From the NCBI GenBank assembly GCA_934086185.1, contig CAKOHW010000001.1, forward strand, positions 124,001 through 188,000: DNA of 64,000 nucleotides, given 5' to 3'. Both the position numbers and the translations under genes were made by a program. The number at the start of each line of letters is the position of its first letter. Position 1 is the stretch's first letter. Below, in pieces: positions 53,206 to 61,684 of the stretch. The DNA is from an uncultured Bacilli bacterium (GTDB taxonomy: Bacteria > Bacillota_I > Bacilli_A > RF39 > UBA660). Below the pieces are notes generated by a model. It searched no databases. It saw nothing but the letters and a program-made list of their open reading frames with translations, and was not told where the DNA came from.

Positions 53206-53288
53206 AAAATTACCTCCATATTTTCTAATAACCGTTAAATCTAAGTAATAATTCGGAGTAAATTAAAACTGAGAAATAACTTTTACAT
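53206..53288 (-). promoter_or_regulatory. rpsO 5' leader
   Basis: About 85 untranslated bases between the promoter and rpsO, a length suitable for an autoregulatory S15-binding structure, with complementary CCG and CGG arms near 53240-53263. The specific fold is not proven. Confidence 0.45.
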
Positions 53289-53293
53289 TTGAT

Positions 53294-53322
53294 ATTATAC
53301 ATGAAAGTCATATATTATGCAA
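53294..53322 (-). promoter_or_regulatory. Promoter of rpsO
   Basis: TTGCAT (53317-53322), 17-base spacer and perfect TATAAT (53294-53299) on the minus strand; the same -35/-10 pair as the S10 operon. Confidence 0.85.
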
Positions 53323-53326
53323 GGGT

Positions 53327-54562
53327 TTATTTATTTTTTAAGAAATCTATTGCATTAATTAATGCGTATTTTCCACTTTCATATGTTAAACCACCTTGTT
53401 GATATGCTATAAACGGACTTCTTAATGGACCATCACAACTGATTTCAATACTGCTTCCTTGTGTAAATGATCCACTAGCCATTATTATTTCGTCATCATA
53501 TCCTGGCATGTCTGTTGCAATTGGAAGAGCAAAAGAATCAATTGGTGAACCACTTTGTATTCCTCTACAATATTTTATTAATAAATCTCTTTCTTTAAAT
53601 ATTATTGTTTCTACAATATCTGCTCTTTCTTCGTTATATGATGGATCTACATCATACCCTAATTCTTTCATCACTTTACTTGTAAGTATTGCAATTTTTA
53701 AACTTGATGTTACTACTGATGGAGCAAAAAATAGTCCTTTTAATAAATCTTTGTTTGCTCCTAATGAAGGTCCTACTTCCATTCCTTCACCTGGTAATGT
53801 TAATCTTTCACCACATAATGAAACTAACTTTTTATCACCTACAATATATGCTCCATTAGAAGCAATACCAGCACCTAAATTTTTTATAAGTGAACCTACT
53901 ACAATATTAGCGCCTACATTGGTTGGCTCTAGTGTATTAACCATTTCACAATAGCAATTATCTATCATTATAATTATATTTTTATCAATATTCTTGATAA
54001 ATTCTATTACACGTTTTAATTTACTAATAGTTAAGCTTTTTCTTGTACTATAGCCTCTACTTCTTTGTATGTGTATTAATTTATATTTTTTATTTTTTAA
54101 CTTTTTCTTTATTTCTTCATAATCAAAGTCATTATTTTTTAAATCTACTTGTTCATAATTTATATTGTAACTCTTTAAACTACTTTCGTTTTCTTTTAAA
54201 CCTATAACTTCATGTAATGTATCATATGGAGTACCTGTTATAGATAACATTGTATCATTTGGTCTTAGAAGTGCAAATAATGCTACTGTAAGTGCATGTG
54301 AAGCACTAATGAATTGGTTTCTTACTAGGGCACTTTCACATCCGAAAATATCTTTATATACATCTTCTATTACGTCTCTACCTATATCGTTATAACCATA
54401 TCCTGTTGTTGATGTGAAATGCATTTCACTTACTTTATTATTTTTAAATGCATCCATAACTTTAAAAGTATTTAATTCACATATTTTATCTACTTTATTA
54501 AATTCTTTTGATAATTCTTTTTCACATTTATTAATTAATTTTATTATTTCATTTTTTTTCAT
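53327..54562 (-). CDS. PLP-dependent methionine gamma-lyase/YnbB-like protein
   Basis: 411 residues. The fold-type I PLP enzyme core is evident: VRNQFISASHALTVALFALL binding the phosphate and Lys in GSLIKNLGAG near 223 forming the Schiff base. Family members, formerly called aluminium-resistance or cystathionine beta-lyase-like proteins, often lie near hfq/glnA; here the neighbours are rpsO and an SDR gene. The substrate is unknown. It overlaps the SDR stop by 14 bases. Confidence 0.85.
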   Translation of the reverse strand: MKKNEIIKLINKCEKELSKEFNKVDKICELNTFKVMDAFKNNKVSEMHFTSTTGYGYNDIGRDVIEDVYKDIFGCESALVRNQFISASHALTVALFALLRPNDTMLSITGTPYDTLHEVIGLKENESSLKSYNINYEQVDLKNNDFDYEEIKKKLKNKKYKLIHIQRSRGYSTRKSLTISKLKRVIEFIKNIDKNIIIMIDNCYCEMVNTLEPTNVGANIVVGSLIKNLGAGIASNGAYIVGDKKLVSLCGERLTLPGEGMEVGPSLGANKDLLKGLFFAPSVVTSSLKIAILTSKVMKELGYDVDPSYNEERADIVETIIFKERDLLIKYCRGIQSGSPIDSFALPIATDMPGYDDEIIMASGSFTQGSSIEISCDGPLRSPFIAYQQGGLTYESGKYALINAIDFLKNK

Positions 54563-55235
54563 CTATTATTACCACACTTCCACTTTTTATTTTACTCTTT
54601 AATAGTTTATATATTTCTTCTGCTACATAATTTTTATCAAGTAGTTTTTTTTGATTTATTCTTTTTAATTCATTGTTTAAATAGTCTGGATTCATATTAA
54701 TAACACTACTCGTATTAATCCATCCAGGGCATACAGAATATAATCTTACATCTTTATAGTATAGAGCTAAATTACTTGTTAAATTATTTATGGCAGATTT
54801 ACTAGCACAATAATCTAAACTTATTGGATTATATGTATCTATTCCATCTCTACTGCTTATATTAATTATAACTTTTGCATGTGTAGCATATTTACACATT
54901 AAAAATGTCCCTCCAATATTGGTTCTTATTACATTTATAAATTCATCATAGCTTTTTTCTTCTATATAGTTATCGCAACAAATCGATGCATTATTTACTA
55001 AAATTTCTACATCATAATTATTAAATATATCTTTTATGTCTTCTTCATTTGTTATGTCTATTTTTTTTATAATACTTTCTACTTTATAATTTGTTTTTAT
55101 ATATTCATTTAGTTTTTCTGCTTTTTCTTTATTAGTATTATAACCTATTATTATATTATGATTATGTTTTGCAAATTCTAAAACTAGAGATTCTCCTAAT
55201 CCTTGTGAGCCTCCTGTTATTAAAGTATATTTCAT
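54549..55235 (-). CDS. Short-chain dehydrogenase/reductase
   Basis: 228 residues. The dinucleotide-binding TGGSQGLGES (about 7-16), the NNAS motif near 83, the catalytic Ser in INISSRDG and YCASKSA near 144-150 define an SDR. The substrate is not predictable. The next gene downstream starts inside its 3' end. Confidence 0.88.
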   Translation of the reverse strand: MKYTLITGGSQGLGESLVLEFAKHNHNIIIGYNTNKEKAEKLNEYIKTNYKVESIIKKIDITNEEDIKDIFNNYDVEILVNNASICCDNYIEEKSYDEFINVIRTNIGGTFLMCKYATHAKVIINISSRDGIDTYNPISLDYCASKSAINNLTSNLALYYKDVRLYSVCPGWINTSSVINMNPDYLNNELKRINQKKLLDKNYVAEEIYKLLKSKIKSGSVVIIDEKK

Positions 55236-55275
55236 ATTTTATTCCTTTCAGTAAGTACATATTAATAATAAACTT

Positions 55276-55304
55276 TAAAAAAAGACAAGTCAATTAACTT
55301 ATCT
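55276..55304 (-). terminator. Terminator of tmk
   Basis: 8-bp stem with one G-U pair (AGATAAGT and ACTTGTCT on the minus strand), 6-base loop, then seven T. Confidence 0.78.
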
Positions 55305-55305
55305 A

Positions 55306-55989
55306 TTATTTACATAATTTTTGTTTTACTAAGTTGTAAACATCTTCATTTATTTCTTCTATTGTACGTATTTTTTCATCTTTTACACAATGAATTATAT
55401 TATAATTATATTTCTCTGCCATTAAGGAATAAGTTGCTTCAGCATTCTTTAAATGTTCTACATCTTTTTCTGCTCCATCTGCAGCTTCTTTTCTATTATT
55501 TCTTAATTTAATTGTATATTGATAAGGCATATATAAAAATAATACTATATCTGGTTTTGGAAGTTCTAAAAGATTATATTCTAATTCTTCTAACCAATTC
55601 ATCATTTCTATTTTTTTCTCTTTGTCCTTTATTTTTGCTGCCTGATGTCCCATATTACTTTCTACATATCTATCAAGTATGACATTTATACCATTATCTA
55701 ACATATTTTTTATTGTCTCTATATTATATAGTCTATCTGCAGCATAATATAATGCTGCTACTTTTGGAGGAATATTAGTAGTACCTTCCTCAAAAATACA
55801 TTTCCCCATTTCTGGTTTTCCTAATAAATCTGCTCCTATAATTCTTCCTGTCGGAGTATGATACATTGGAAATGATCGTTCTTCTATTTTGATGTTATCT
55901 TTTTTTAATTTTTCCATTAAAAGTTTGGCTTGTGTTTCTTTGCCACTACAATCAGTTCCTTCAATTACTATTAACTTTCCTTTTGTCAT
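55306..55989 (-). CDS. tmk: Thymidylate kinase
   Basis: 227 residues, a little longer than usual. P-loop GTDCSGKETQ (about 10-19), DRY near 104-106 and the lid region with RNNRKEAADGAEKD near 162-175. It phosphorylates dTMP to dTDP. A Cys-containing P-loop in place of the usual DGAGKT/DGSGKS is noted. It follows the GDPD gene by ten bases. Confidence 0.92.
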   Translation of the reverse strand: MTKGKLIVIEGTDCSGKETQAKLLMEKLKKDNIKIEERSFPMYHTPTGRIIGADLLGKPEMGKCIFEEGTTNIPPKVAALYYAADRLYNIETIKNMLDNGINVILDRYVESNMGHQAAKIKDKEKKIEMMNWLEELEYNLLELPKPDIVLFLYMPYQYTIKLRNNRKEAADGAEKDVEHLKNAEATYSLMAEKYNYNIIHCVKDEKIRTIEEINEDVYNLVKQKLCK

Positions 55990-55999
55990 AAATCCTCCA

Positions 56000-56671
56000 T
56001 TATTTAAATACTTCTTCTATATTATCAATAACTAAATTATTAAATGTTTTTATGTATGTTTCTACTTCTTTTCTGTTATCTAGTGTATATCCTATTAGAT
56101 AATATTTTTGTTTTAACATATTTGCTTCTACTTTAGATATAGTATTATATTTTATATTAAAAAAATCTACATCTAAATCTTGTTCTATATATTTTCTATT
56201 CTTTTTTACTCCTATTAATAATCCTGTAATAAAACCTTTTTTCTTAAAAAATTTTACAATATCTATATTAAAACTTTGTATTGCTACAGAACCATTATAT
56301 TTTTTTAATAATTCTATTAATTTTGTTCTTATTATTTTATTGTCTTCTTTTATTTCAATAATTATCGGAACATGTCCATTAATACTTGTAAGTACTTCGC
56401 TTAAAGTGGGAATATGAAATTGAGATATATACTCTAAATCATTTAATGTAATAGTATTTAATGTATCTTTTAAATTGTTAAGTCTACTTGCATCTTCATC
56501 GTGATAAACAATTATTTCATTATCTAAAGTTGTACGAACGTCTATTTCAACTATCAAATTATTTTTAGACGCATACATAATGGATTCTAAAGTATTTTCA
56601 TATATCGTTATGTTATTATATATACCTCTATGAGCAATAATTGAATGATTTAAAAAGTCACATCTTCCCAT
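56000..56671 (-). CDS. Glycerophosphodiester phosphodiesterase-like protein
   Basis: 223 residues. SIIAHRGIYNN and ENTLES near the N-terminus, EIDVRTT near 40 and VYHDEDASRL near 52 are the catalytic and metal-binding motifs of the GDPD family. The start may be at 56653, but no better ribosome site was found. It may hydrolyse glycerophosphodiesters from phospholipid turnover. Confidence 0.88.
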   Translation of the reverse strand: MGRCDFLNHSIIAHRGIYNNITIYENTLESIMYASKNNLIVEIDVRTTLDNEIIVYHDEDASRLNNLKDTLNTITLNDLEYISQFHIPTLSEVLTSINGHVPIIIEIKEDNKIIRTKLIELLKKYNGSVAIQSFNIDIVKFFKKKGFITGLLIGVKKNRKYIEQDLDVDFFNIKYNTISKVEANMLKQKYYLIGYTLDNRKEVETYIKTFNNLVIDNIEEVFK

Positions 56672-56688
56672 AGTCTCACCTTACACTA

Positions 56689-56697
56689 ATTTTAGCA
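56689..56697 (-). promoter_or_regulatory. Extended -10 promoter of the GDPD-tmk pair
   Basis: TGCTAAAAT on the minus strand, 18 bases before the ORF start; no clear -35. Confidence 0.5.
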
Positions 56698-56709
56698 TAA
56701 AATCTCATT

Positions 56710-56736
56710 AAAAAAAAGTATTATATATAAATACTT
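56710..56736 (-). terminator. Terminator of trmB
   Basis: 7-bp stem (AAGTATT and AATACTT) with a 7-base loop and six or more T on the minus strand, just after the trmB stop. Confidence 0.8.
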
Positions 56737-56739
56737 CCT

Positions 56740-57378
56740 TTAATCTTTAAAAGATGCTTCTAAATAAAATATTGGTCTTTTTTCTTTGTAGTATTGTTTT
56801 TCAAAATCTGTCATTATATTTTCTATTTTTCTTTCATCGTTATGTAAATCTAAACTTACTTTATCAAATGTATACCAGTATTCACTTAATGATTCTAATG
56901 CTGATGCAAACAAAATTTTATTATCTGTTTTTAAAATTATATGTTTATTTTTTTTGAATATTCTATCATAAAGTTTTAGATAATTTATAGATGAAAATCT
57001 TTTCTTTTCATCTTGTTTTTTTGGCCATGGTTCAGAAAATGTTAAATATATTGTGTCAATTTCTTTACCAAAGATGTTAATTATTTCGTTAGCATCTGCA
57101 CATATCATTTTTAGATTTTTTAGATTTTTATTGCCTATATTATTTATTGCTGTTGCAGTTTGATTTACATCTAATTCTAAACCTATATAATTTATATTTG
57201 GATGGGAAACAGCCATATCAATGATGAAAGAACCTCTTCCCATTCCTAACTCTAAACAAATTTTATTGTTGTTTCCAAATAAATCTTTCCATTTATTTTT
57301 ATAATTATTTGGATTTTTAACTAAGTATGAACTACTACTAACTATTTTATCTGCATTTTTTACTGTATTATATCTCAT
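56740..57378 (-). CDS. trmB: tRNA (guanine-N7-)-methyltransferase
   Basis: 212 residues from the ATG at 57378, after AGGGATT; the longer frame to 57408 adds ten atypical residues. The S-adenosylmethionine motif LELGMGRGSFIIDMA lies near 44 and the TrmB signature LTFSEPWPKKQDEKKRF near 118. It makes m7G46 in tRNA. Confidence 0.95.
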   Translation of the reverse strand: MRYNTVKNADKIVSSSSYLVKNPNNYKNKWKDLFGNNNKICLELGMGRGSFIIDMAVSHPNINYIGLELDVNQTATAINNIGNKNLKNLKMICADANEIINIFGKEIDTIYLTFSEPWPKKQDEKKRFSSINYLKLYDRIFKKNKHIILKTDNKILFASALESLSEYWYTFDKVSLDLHNDERKIENIMTDFEKQYYKEKRPIFYLEASFKD

Positions 57379-57443
57379 ATTAATAATCCCTTCATATAAC
57401 AAATTCATTTTACTAAATATTTAAATATATGTCTATATAGAAA

Positions 57444-57466
57444 AATATCATCTTAATGATGATATT
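57444..57466 (-). terminator. Terminator of the rplU-prp-rpmA operon
   Basis: Perfect 9-bp stem (AATATCATC and GATGATATT) with a 5-base loop, followed by a T-rich stretch on the minus strand. Confidence 0.85.
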
Positions 57467-57468
57467 AA

Positions 57469-57753
57469 TTATGCTTCATAAACACTAACTTTTTTCTTAT
57501 CTCTTCCGCATCTTTCATATCTAACTACACCAGTTACTAATGCGAATAATGTATGATCTTTACCCATTCCAACGTTTTTACCTGGATAAATTTTTGTTCC
57601 TCTTTGTCTATATATTATAGAACCAGCATGAATAGTTTGTCCGTCACTAGCTTTTGCACCTAGTCTTCTACCTTCACTATCACGTCCATTATGAGTTGAA
57701 CCTTGTGCTTTAACATGAGCAAAACGTTGAATGTTTAAACTTAAAAATAACAT
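57469..57753 (-). CDS. rpmA: 50S ribosomal protein L27, with cleavable N-terminus
   Basis: 94 residues from the ATG at 57753, two bases after the prp stop; a start at 57759 is also possible. The segment MLFLSLNIQRFA is the Firmicutes-type N-terminal extension, cut by Prp after RFA (family knowledge). The mature protein then begins HVKAQGSTHNGRDSEGRR and reaches the peptidyl transferase centre. Confidence 0.96.
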   Translation of the reverse strand: MLFLSLNIQRFAHVKAQGSTHNGRDSEGRRLGAKASDGQTIHAGSIIYRQRGTKIYPGKNVGMGKDHTLFALVTGVVRYERCGRDKKKVSVYEA

Positions 57754-57755
57754 TT

Positions 57756-58052
57756 TCATTCCTCACTCTCAATTTTTATATTTTTACTATAATTAGATTC
57801 TAAATCTTTAAAAAGTTCCATCATTGTATTTAGTATAATATCAACAATTTCATTTTCATTGATTTTCTCTATTCTTATTATTTTTCCATCATCTTCATAA
57901 GTACATGAATTTGAATCGATATTCATAATACAATTTATTATTGTTGTCACAATACTGCTTACGCTTGCGCACACAATATCTTTTCCATAATCATCATAAT
58001 TAGCATGACCACTTATTTCTATTGTATTATTATGCTTTTTAACACTAATCAT
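57756..58052 (-). CDS. prp: Ribosomal-processing cysteine protease Prp
   Basis: 98 residues from the ATG at 58052. The catalytic His is in ISGHANYDDYGKD near 19 and Cys in IVCASVSS near 31, the conserved pair of the family (formerly YsxB/DUF464). It removes the L27 N-terminal extension. It lies between rplU and rpmA, the usual place, and overlaps neither by more than a few bases. Confidence 0.93.
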   Translation of the reverse strand: MISVKKHNNTIEISGHANYDDYGKDIVCASVSSIVTTIINCIMNIDSNSCTYEDDGKIIRIEKINENEIVDIILNTMMELFKDLESNYSKNIKIESEE

Positions 58053-58053
58053 A

Positions 58054-58353
58054 TTAACCAACTATTTTCTTAACTACTAATTTAGTATATGGTTGTCTAT
58101 GACCTTGAGTTTTACGATATTTTTTCTTTGGATGGAATTTAAATACTAAAACTTTTTTAGCTTTTCCATTCTTTTCTGCAGTACAAACAACTTTTGCACC
58201 TTTAACATTTGGAGTACCAACTGTTTCTCCAACCATTAATACATCAGTAAATTCAACATCTTTTCCTGCTTCAACGTCTAATTTTTCAACATAAATAACG
58301 TCTCCTTCAGTAACGTAATATTGTTTACCACCTGTAACAAATATAGCTTTCAT
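58054..58353 (-). CDS. rplU: 50S ribosomal protein L21
   Basis: 99 residues. The family pattern is MKAIFVTGGKQYYVTEGD, VEKLDVEAG, VLVFKFHPKKKYRKTQGHRQ and the C-terminal YTKLVVKKI. RBS AAGGAGGTT. First gene of rplU-prp-rpmA. Confidence 0.98.
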   Translation of the reverse strand: MKAIFVTGGKQYYVTEGDVIYVEKLDVEAGKDVEFTDVLMVGETVGTPNVKGAKVVCTAEKNGKAKKVLVFKFHPKKKYRKTQGHRQPYTKLVVKKIVG

Positions 58354-58455
58354 ATTCTTTTTAACCTCCTTATAATATTTTTTGAAGACACGCTCTTAAG
58401 GTGGACATAAATCTCTTAAACCTTTTCAATGCGGTTTATAAGAACACTTACAAAC
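58354..58455 (-). promoter_or_regulatory. Ribosomal protein L21 leader (candidate)
   Basis: About 100 bases before rplU hold GTTTATAAACCGC-type pairing arms and the GTCCACC and GAGCGTGTCTTC segments. Position and length match the L21 leader class of Bacillota (Rfam RF00559), thought to be autoregulatory. Assigned by position and general features. Confidence 0.6.
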
Positions 58456-58461
58456 ATAAGT

Positions 58462-58490
58462 ATCTTATCAAATTAAAGAACTTGTGTCAA
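58462..58490 (-). promoter_or_regulatory. Promoter of rplU-prp-rpmA
   Basis: Perfect TTGACA (58485-58490), 17-base spacer and TAAGAT (58462-58467) on the minus strand. Confidence 0.8.
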
Positions 58491-58499
58491 ACATTATTT

Positions 58500-59243
58500 C
58501 TATGAAATGTTAAATTTTTTCTTTAAAACTTTTTTTTCATTAATACCATTGATATAGTTTAATTTATTTTTATATAAGTTATTTAATTTATCTATACTTT
58601 TTATGCCTCTTAAATCCAAATTATATATTACTCTTTCTATATAAAATTTATTGATAATATACTTTATTTCTTTTATGTAGTTTATTAAACTTGTTATCAT
58701 AAATGATATTATTAGGTAATTATTTATTTTATTTTTATATAGAAATAATAAAAATATTATCATACTTATTATATTAATTATAAAACTGAAAATAATACTT
58801 TTTTTATACGGCAAAAATATTTCTATAATACTATTTAGAAATTTATAGCCATCTAATGGGTAAATTGGTATTAAATTAAATATTATTATGTATAAGTTAT
58901 ATTTTATAAATAAATTGTAAATATAATAATTTAGTATATTAAAGTTATATAATAATCTTATTATAATTAGTAATAATAATTGGGCTAGTATTCCACCTAA
59001 ACTTATAAACATTTGTTTTTTAGAATTTGTATTTATTAATATATTACTTTTTATCATACCTCCATATGGATATATGTCAATTTTATATACTTTTATTTTA
59101 TATAATTTCATTATAATAAAGTGTCCTAGTTCATGTATTATTAGAATTGTGTATATTACTATAATATTTTTATAATAACCGGCTAAAATTGATAATAAAA
59201 AAAATAAATAAGTTAATATATTTATTTTAAATAAATTTTTCAT
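58500..59243 (-). CDS. spoIVFB: SpoIVFB-like intramembrane metalloprotease (M50)
   Basis: 247 residues with six predicted helices. The zinc motif HELGH is at about 37-41 and the third-ligand motif PIYPLDGYKF near 130. In Bacillus SpoIVFB releases pro-sigma-K in the mother cell. Its place just upstream of rplU and overlapping the SpoIVFA-like gene repeats the Bacillus order. Whether this organism sporulates cannot be told from this window; an M50 protease with another substrate is possible. Confidence 0.82.
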   Translation of the reverse strand: MKNLFKINILTYLFFLLSILAGYYKNIIVIYTILIIHELGHFIIMKLYKIKVYKIDIYPYGGMIKSNILINTNSKKQMFISLGGILAQLLLLIIIRLLYNFNILNYYIYNLFIKYNLYIIIFNLIPIYPLDGYKFLNSIIEIFLPYKKSIIFSFIINIISMIIFLLFLYKNKINNYLIISFMITSLINYIKEIKYIINKFYIERVIYNLDLRGIKSIDKLNNLYKNKLNYINGINEKKVLKKKFNIS

Positions 59244-59760
59244 AATCTAAGTATTCTCCATCTTTTACGAATGTTAAATATATATAATCATCTTTACTTG
59301 ATCCTATTATTTTATCTTTTTCTATGTAATCATATAAAGATACACTTAGATTTACTATATTTGAGTACCAATAATCTATTCCATCTGTTCCTTGTATAAT
59401 TACAGTACTTCCTAATTTTTCTTTTTCTCCTATATAAACAACTATTCCGCCATTTAAAGCGTTAATGTTATAGTTCTTACCAACATTTAAAGAAACCCCA
59501 TTTTGGTATTTTTCTTTATCTTTATACACCAAACCTTCTTTCATAACTAATTGTTCTTCATATATGTCAAATGGTAAATATTTATCTATATATTTTTTAT
59601 ATATTTTATTAAAAAATGAAAAATTTATGTTATTGTTATAAATATTATTTTTAAACCATAATAAATTATTATCATTTTTACATATTATTGAAATTGTTAA
59701 AAAAATTATTGCACATATTAAACATTTGCTAATAAATATTTTTATATAATTCTTAGACAT
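59227..59760 (-). CDS. spoIVFA: SpoIVFA-like protein with degenerate LytM domain
   Basis: 177 residues: one membrane helix (about 8-27), a short stalk, and an M23-like domain (about 85-177) without the catalytic His/Asp ligands (INALNGGIVVYIGEKEKLGS, DGIDYWYSNI in place of HxxxD and HxH). SpoIVFA has this layout and restrains SpoIVFB. It overlaps the SpoIVFB-like gene by 17 bases, which supports a functional pair. Confidence 0.75.
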   Translation of the reverse strand: MSKNYIKIFISKCLICAIIFLTISIICKNDNNLLWFKNNIYNNNINFSFFNKIYKKYIDKYLPFDIYEEQLVMKEGLVYKDKEKYQNGVSLNVGKNYNINALNGGIVVYIGEKEKLGSTVIIQGTDGIDYWYSNIVNLSVSLYDYIEKDKIIGSSKDDYIYLTFVKDGEYLDYEKFI

Positions 59761-59800
59761 ATAATCACCTATTTAAATATATGAAAAAAAGAAAAAATTA

Positions 59801-60178
59801 TTATTTTGCTTCCAATAATTTTTTCTTTGCTGTTATTTCCATATTTAAGAAATATAATGTTTTTACTAATTCGAAATATTCAAGTTCATTAAAATATTTC
59901 ATATATTTGAATTCAATATTTTTTGCAACTCTATTTAATTCTTCTAACATTATATTACAATCACTTATTTCTGTAACATTACTTTTTAACATTAGCTTTA
60001 TAGTTTTGGTTGCTCTTTTTATATCTTTTTTTATTTTTTTAGTTAAAATTTTTTTTATGTAATTATTATCTATTATTGTTAAAGTATTTATATATTTGTT
60101 TCGTGGTTTAAATTTATAGCCATTTAATTCACTTATTTCATATGCTTTAAAAGTATTATTTACAACTAATGAAATCAT
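59801..60178 (-). CDS. Uncharacterised small protein downstream of trmD
   Basis: 125 residues, basic, helical, Lys-rich centre, no domain recognised. It overlaps the trmD stop by four bases and has a GGGGGATTT ribosome site, so it is translated from the rimM-trmD transcript. Confidence 0.7.
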   Translation of the reverse strand: MISLVVNNTFKAYEISELNGYKFKPRNKYINTLTIIDNNYIKKILTKKIKKDIKRATKTIKLMLKSNVTEISDCNIMLEELNRVAKNIEFKYMKYFNELEYFELVKTLYFLNMEITAKKKLLEAK

Positions 60179-60843
60179 AAATCCCCCATTATATCATTTC
60201 TTTTATTTTTTGTTTTTTCTATTTGTTTCTGTTTTCTCCATTCTTTTATTTTTTGATGATTGCCACTTAATAATATTTCTGGAACTAATAATCCTCTAAA
60301 ATTTGAAGGTTTTGTGTAAACCGGATAATCTAATAGGTTATTTTCAAAAGATTCACTCTCTAAACTTTCTTTATTAATAACACCATCTAAAAGTCTTACT
60401 ATGCTATCTGTTATAGCCATTGCTGGTATTTCTCCACCAGTTAATATAAAATCCCCTATACTAATTTCTAAATCAACAATTGTTTTTATTCTTTCATCAA
60501 AACCTTCATAGTGACCACAAAGTAATATTATGTGCTTATATTTTGTTAAATCCTTTGCTCTTTTTTCAGTATATTTTTCACCATCAGGTGTCATCATAAT
60601 TACAATAGATTCTTCACTTTTTATACTTTCAATACAATCAAATATTGGTTGGCACATAAGTACCATACCTGCTCCACCACCATAAGGTGTATCATCTACT
60701 TGATTATTGTTGGATGTACTATAATCTCTAAAGTTAATTATTTCTATTTCAACTATATTTTTTTCTATTGCTCGTTTTATGATAGATTCGTTTAAGAAAC
60801 CATCAAACATATTTGGAAAAAGTGATAAAATACTTATTTTCAT
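60175..60843 (-). CDS. trmD: tRNA (guanine-N1-)-methyltransferase
   Basis: 222 residues. SPOUT-fold signatures DTPYGGGAGMVLMCQPI near 52, GHYEGFDERI near 110 and GDFILTGGEIPA near 130 form the trefoil-knot SAM site. It makes m1G37 in tRNA and prevents frameshifting. Its start overlaps the rimM stop by four bases. Confidence 0.97.
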   Translation of the reverse strand: MKISILSLFPNMFDGFLNESIIKRAIEKNIVEIEIINFRDYSTSNNNQVDDTPYGGGAGMVLMCQPIFDCIESIKSEESIVIMMTPDGEKYTEKRAKDLTKYKHIILLCGHYEGFDERIKTIVDLEISIGDFILTGGEIPAMAITDSIVRLLDGVINKESLESESFENNLLDYPVYTKPSNFRGLLVPEILLSGNHQKIKEWRKQKQIEKTKNKRNDIMGDL

Positions 60844-61322
60844 AATATTAATCCTTCTATGTTTTCAACAAATATCTTTTTATTTTCTATATCTACTTTT
60901 TTTATATATCTTTCATTAATAGGAATATAATAATTTTTGTTATATTCTATTTTTATAAGTGGGTTCATATCATTACTATAATCTGCTACTATTCCATATA
61001 CAGTATCGTTAAAAACTACATTTAATCCTATTAAATCACTTAGTAAAAACTCATTTTCTTTTAATTTTAATGAATCTCTTGAGACATAAACTTTTTTGCC
61101 AACATAAATTAATACATCATTTATATTTTCTAAATCATCTATTGTTATCATATCAAATATCTTATGAAATCTATATGTTCTTATTGTATGTTCTTCTTTA
61201 TCTATTATTATTTTATTATTTGGTTTAAAAACCAACTCTTTTTTTTCAAAATCACTTTTTATTTTTAATTCACCTTTTATACCATGTGTACTAACTATTT
61301 TGCCTACATATACTAAATCCAT
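60840..61322 (-). CDS. rimM: Ribosome maturation factor RimM
   Basis: 160 residues: YVGKIVSTHGIKGELKI at the N-terminus (RimM barrel) and a PRC-type barrel at the C-terminus with NPLIKIEYNKNYYIPI. It helps 16S rRNA head-domain assembly. It forms an operon with trmD, as is general, although rpsP is not present here. Confidence 0.94.
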   Translation of the reverse strand: MDLVYVGKIVSTHGIKGELKIKSDFEKKELVFKPNNKIIIDKEEHTIRTYRFHKIFDMITIDDLENINDVLIYVGKKVYVSRDSLKLKENEFLLSDLIGLNVVFNDTVYGIVADYSNDMNPLIKIEYNKNYYIPINERYIKKVDIENKKIFVENIEGLIL

Positions 61323-61341
61323 TACACCACATCCTTTAAAT

Positions 61342-61350
61342 ATTATATCA
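61342..61350 (-). promoter_or_regulatory. Extended -10 promoter of rimM-trmD
   Basis: TGATATAAT on the minus strand, about 20 bases before the rimM start codon; the -35 is weak. Confidence 0.55.
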
Positions 61351-61400
61351 TATTTTTTTACTAACTTATAATAAGTTAATTTGATTAATATTTAATTGAG

Positions 61401-61601
61401 TTATTTTTTTATTTTAAAAGTAGGCATACCAAGTAATTTTAATTCTTTATTAATATCAATGTCAAATAGATTTTCTAAGATTTGTTTCATGTAATTAATA
61501 CCACATTTTTTAATAAATATGTTTTTAAAAGTAATATCCGACTTTATATCAAATATTATATTGTTATTATTCAAAATTTTTTCTATATTATATTTATTCA
61601 T
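61401..61601 (-). CDS. Small protein resembling the start of an Rpn/PD-(D/E)XK family protein
   Basis: 66 residues from the ATG at 61601, eight bases after AGGAGG. The pattern SDITFKNIFIKKCG and KQILENLFDIDI recalls the N-terminus of Rpn-like nuclease/transposase proteins (which have xFKxxFG and an NLL helix). It ends at a stop after only 66 residues, so it may be a truncated remnant or an independent small gene. Confidence 0.4.
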   Translation of the reverse strand: MNKYNIEKILNNNNIIFDIKSDITFKNIFIKKCGINYMKQILENLFDIDINKELKLLGMPTFKIKK

Positions 61602-61656
61602 TAACATAACCTCCTATAATATATATTATCTTTTTTTCTGCTTTTCCTTTTTTTAA

Positions 61657-61684
61657 ATAAAAAAATATGTTATTAAAACATATT
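61657..61684 (-). terminator. Terminator of the tad genes
   Basis: 8-bp stem (AATATGTT and AACATATT, 61664-61684) overlapping the tadC stop and followed by T on the minus strand. Confidence 0.8.

Noticed and set aside
61362..61378. Palindrome TAACTTATAATAAGTTA as a terminator for the 66-residue gene
   Set aside because: The loop would be a single base and no T tract follows on the minus strand; it may instead be part of the rimM promoter region.
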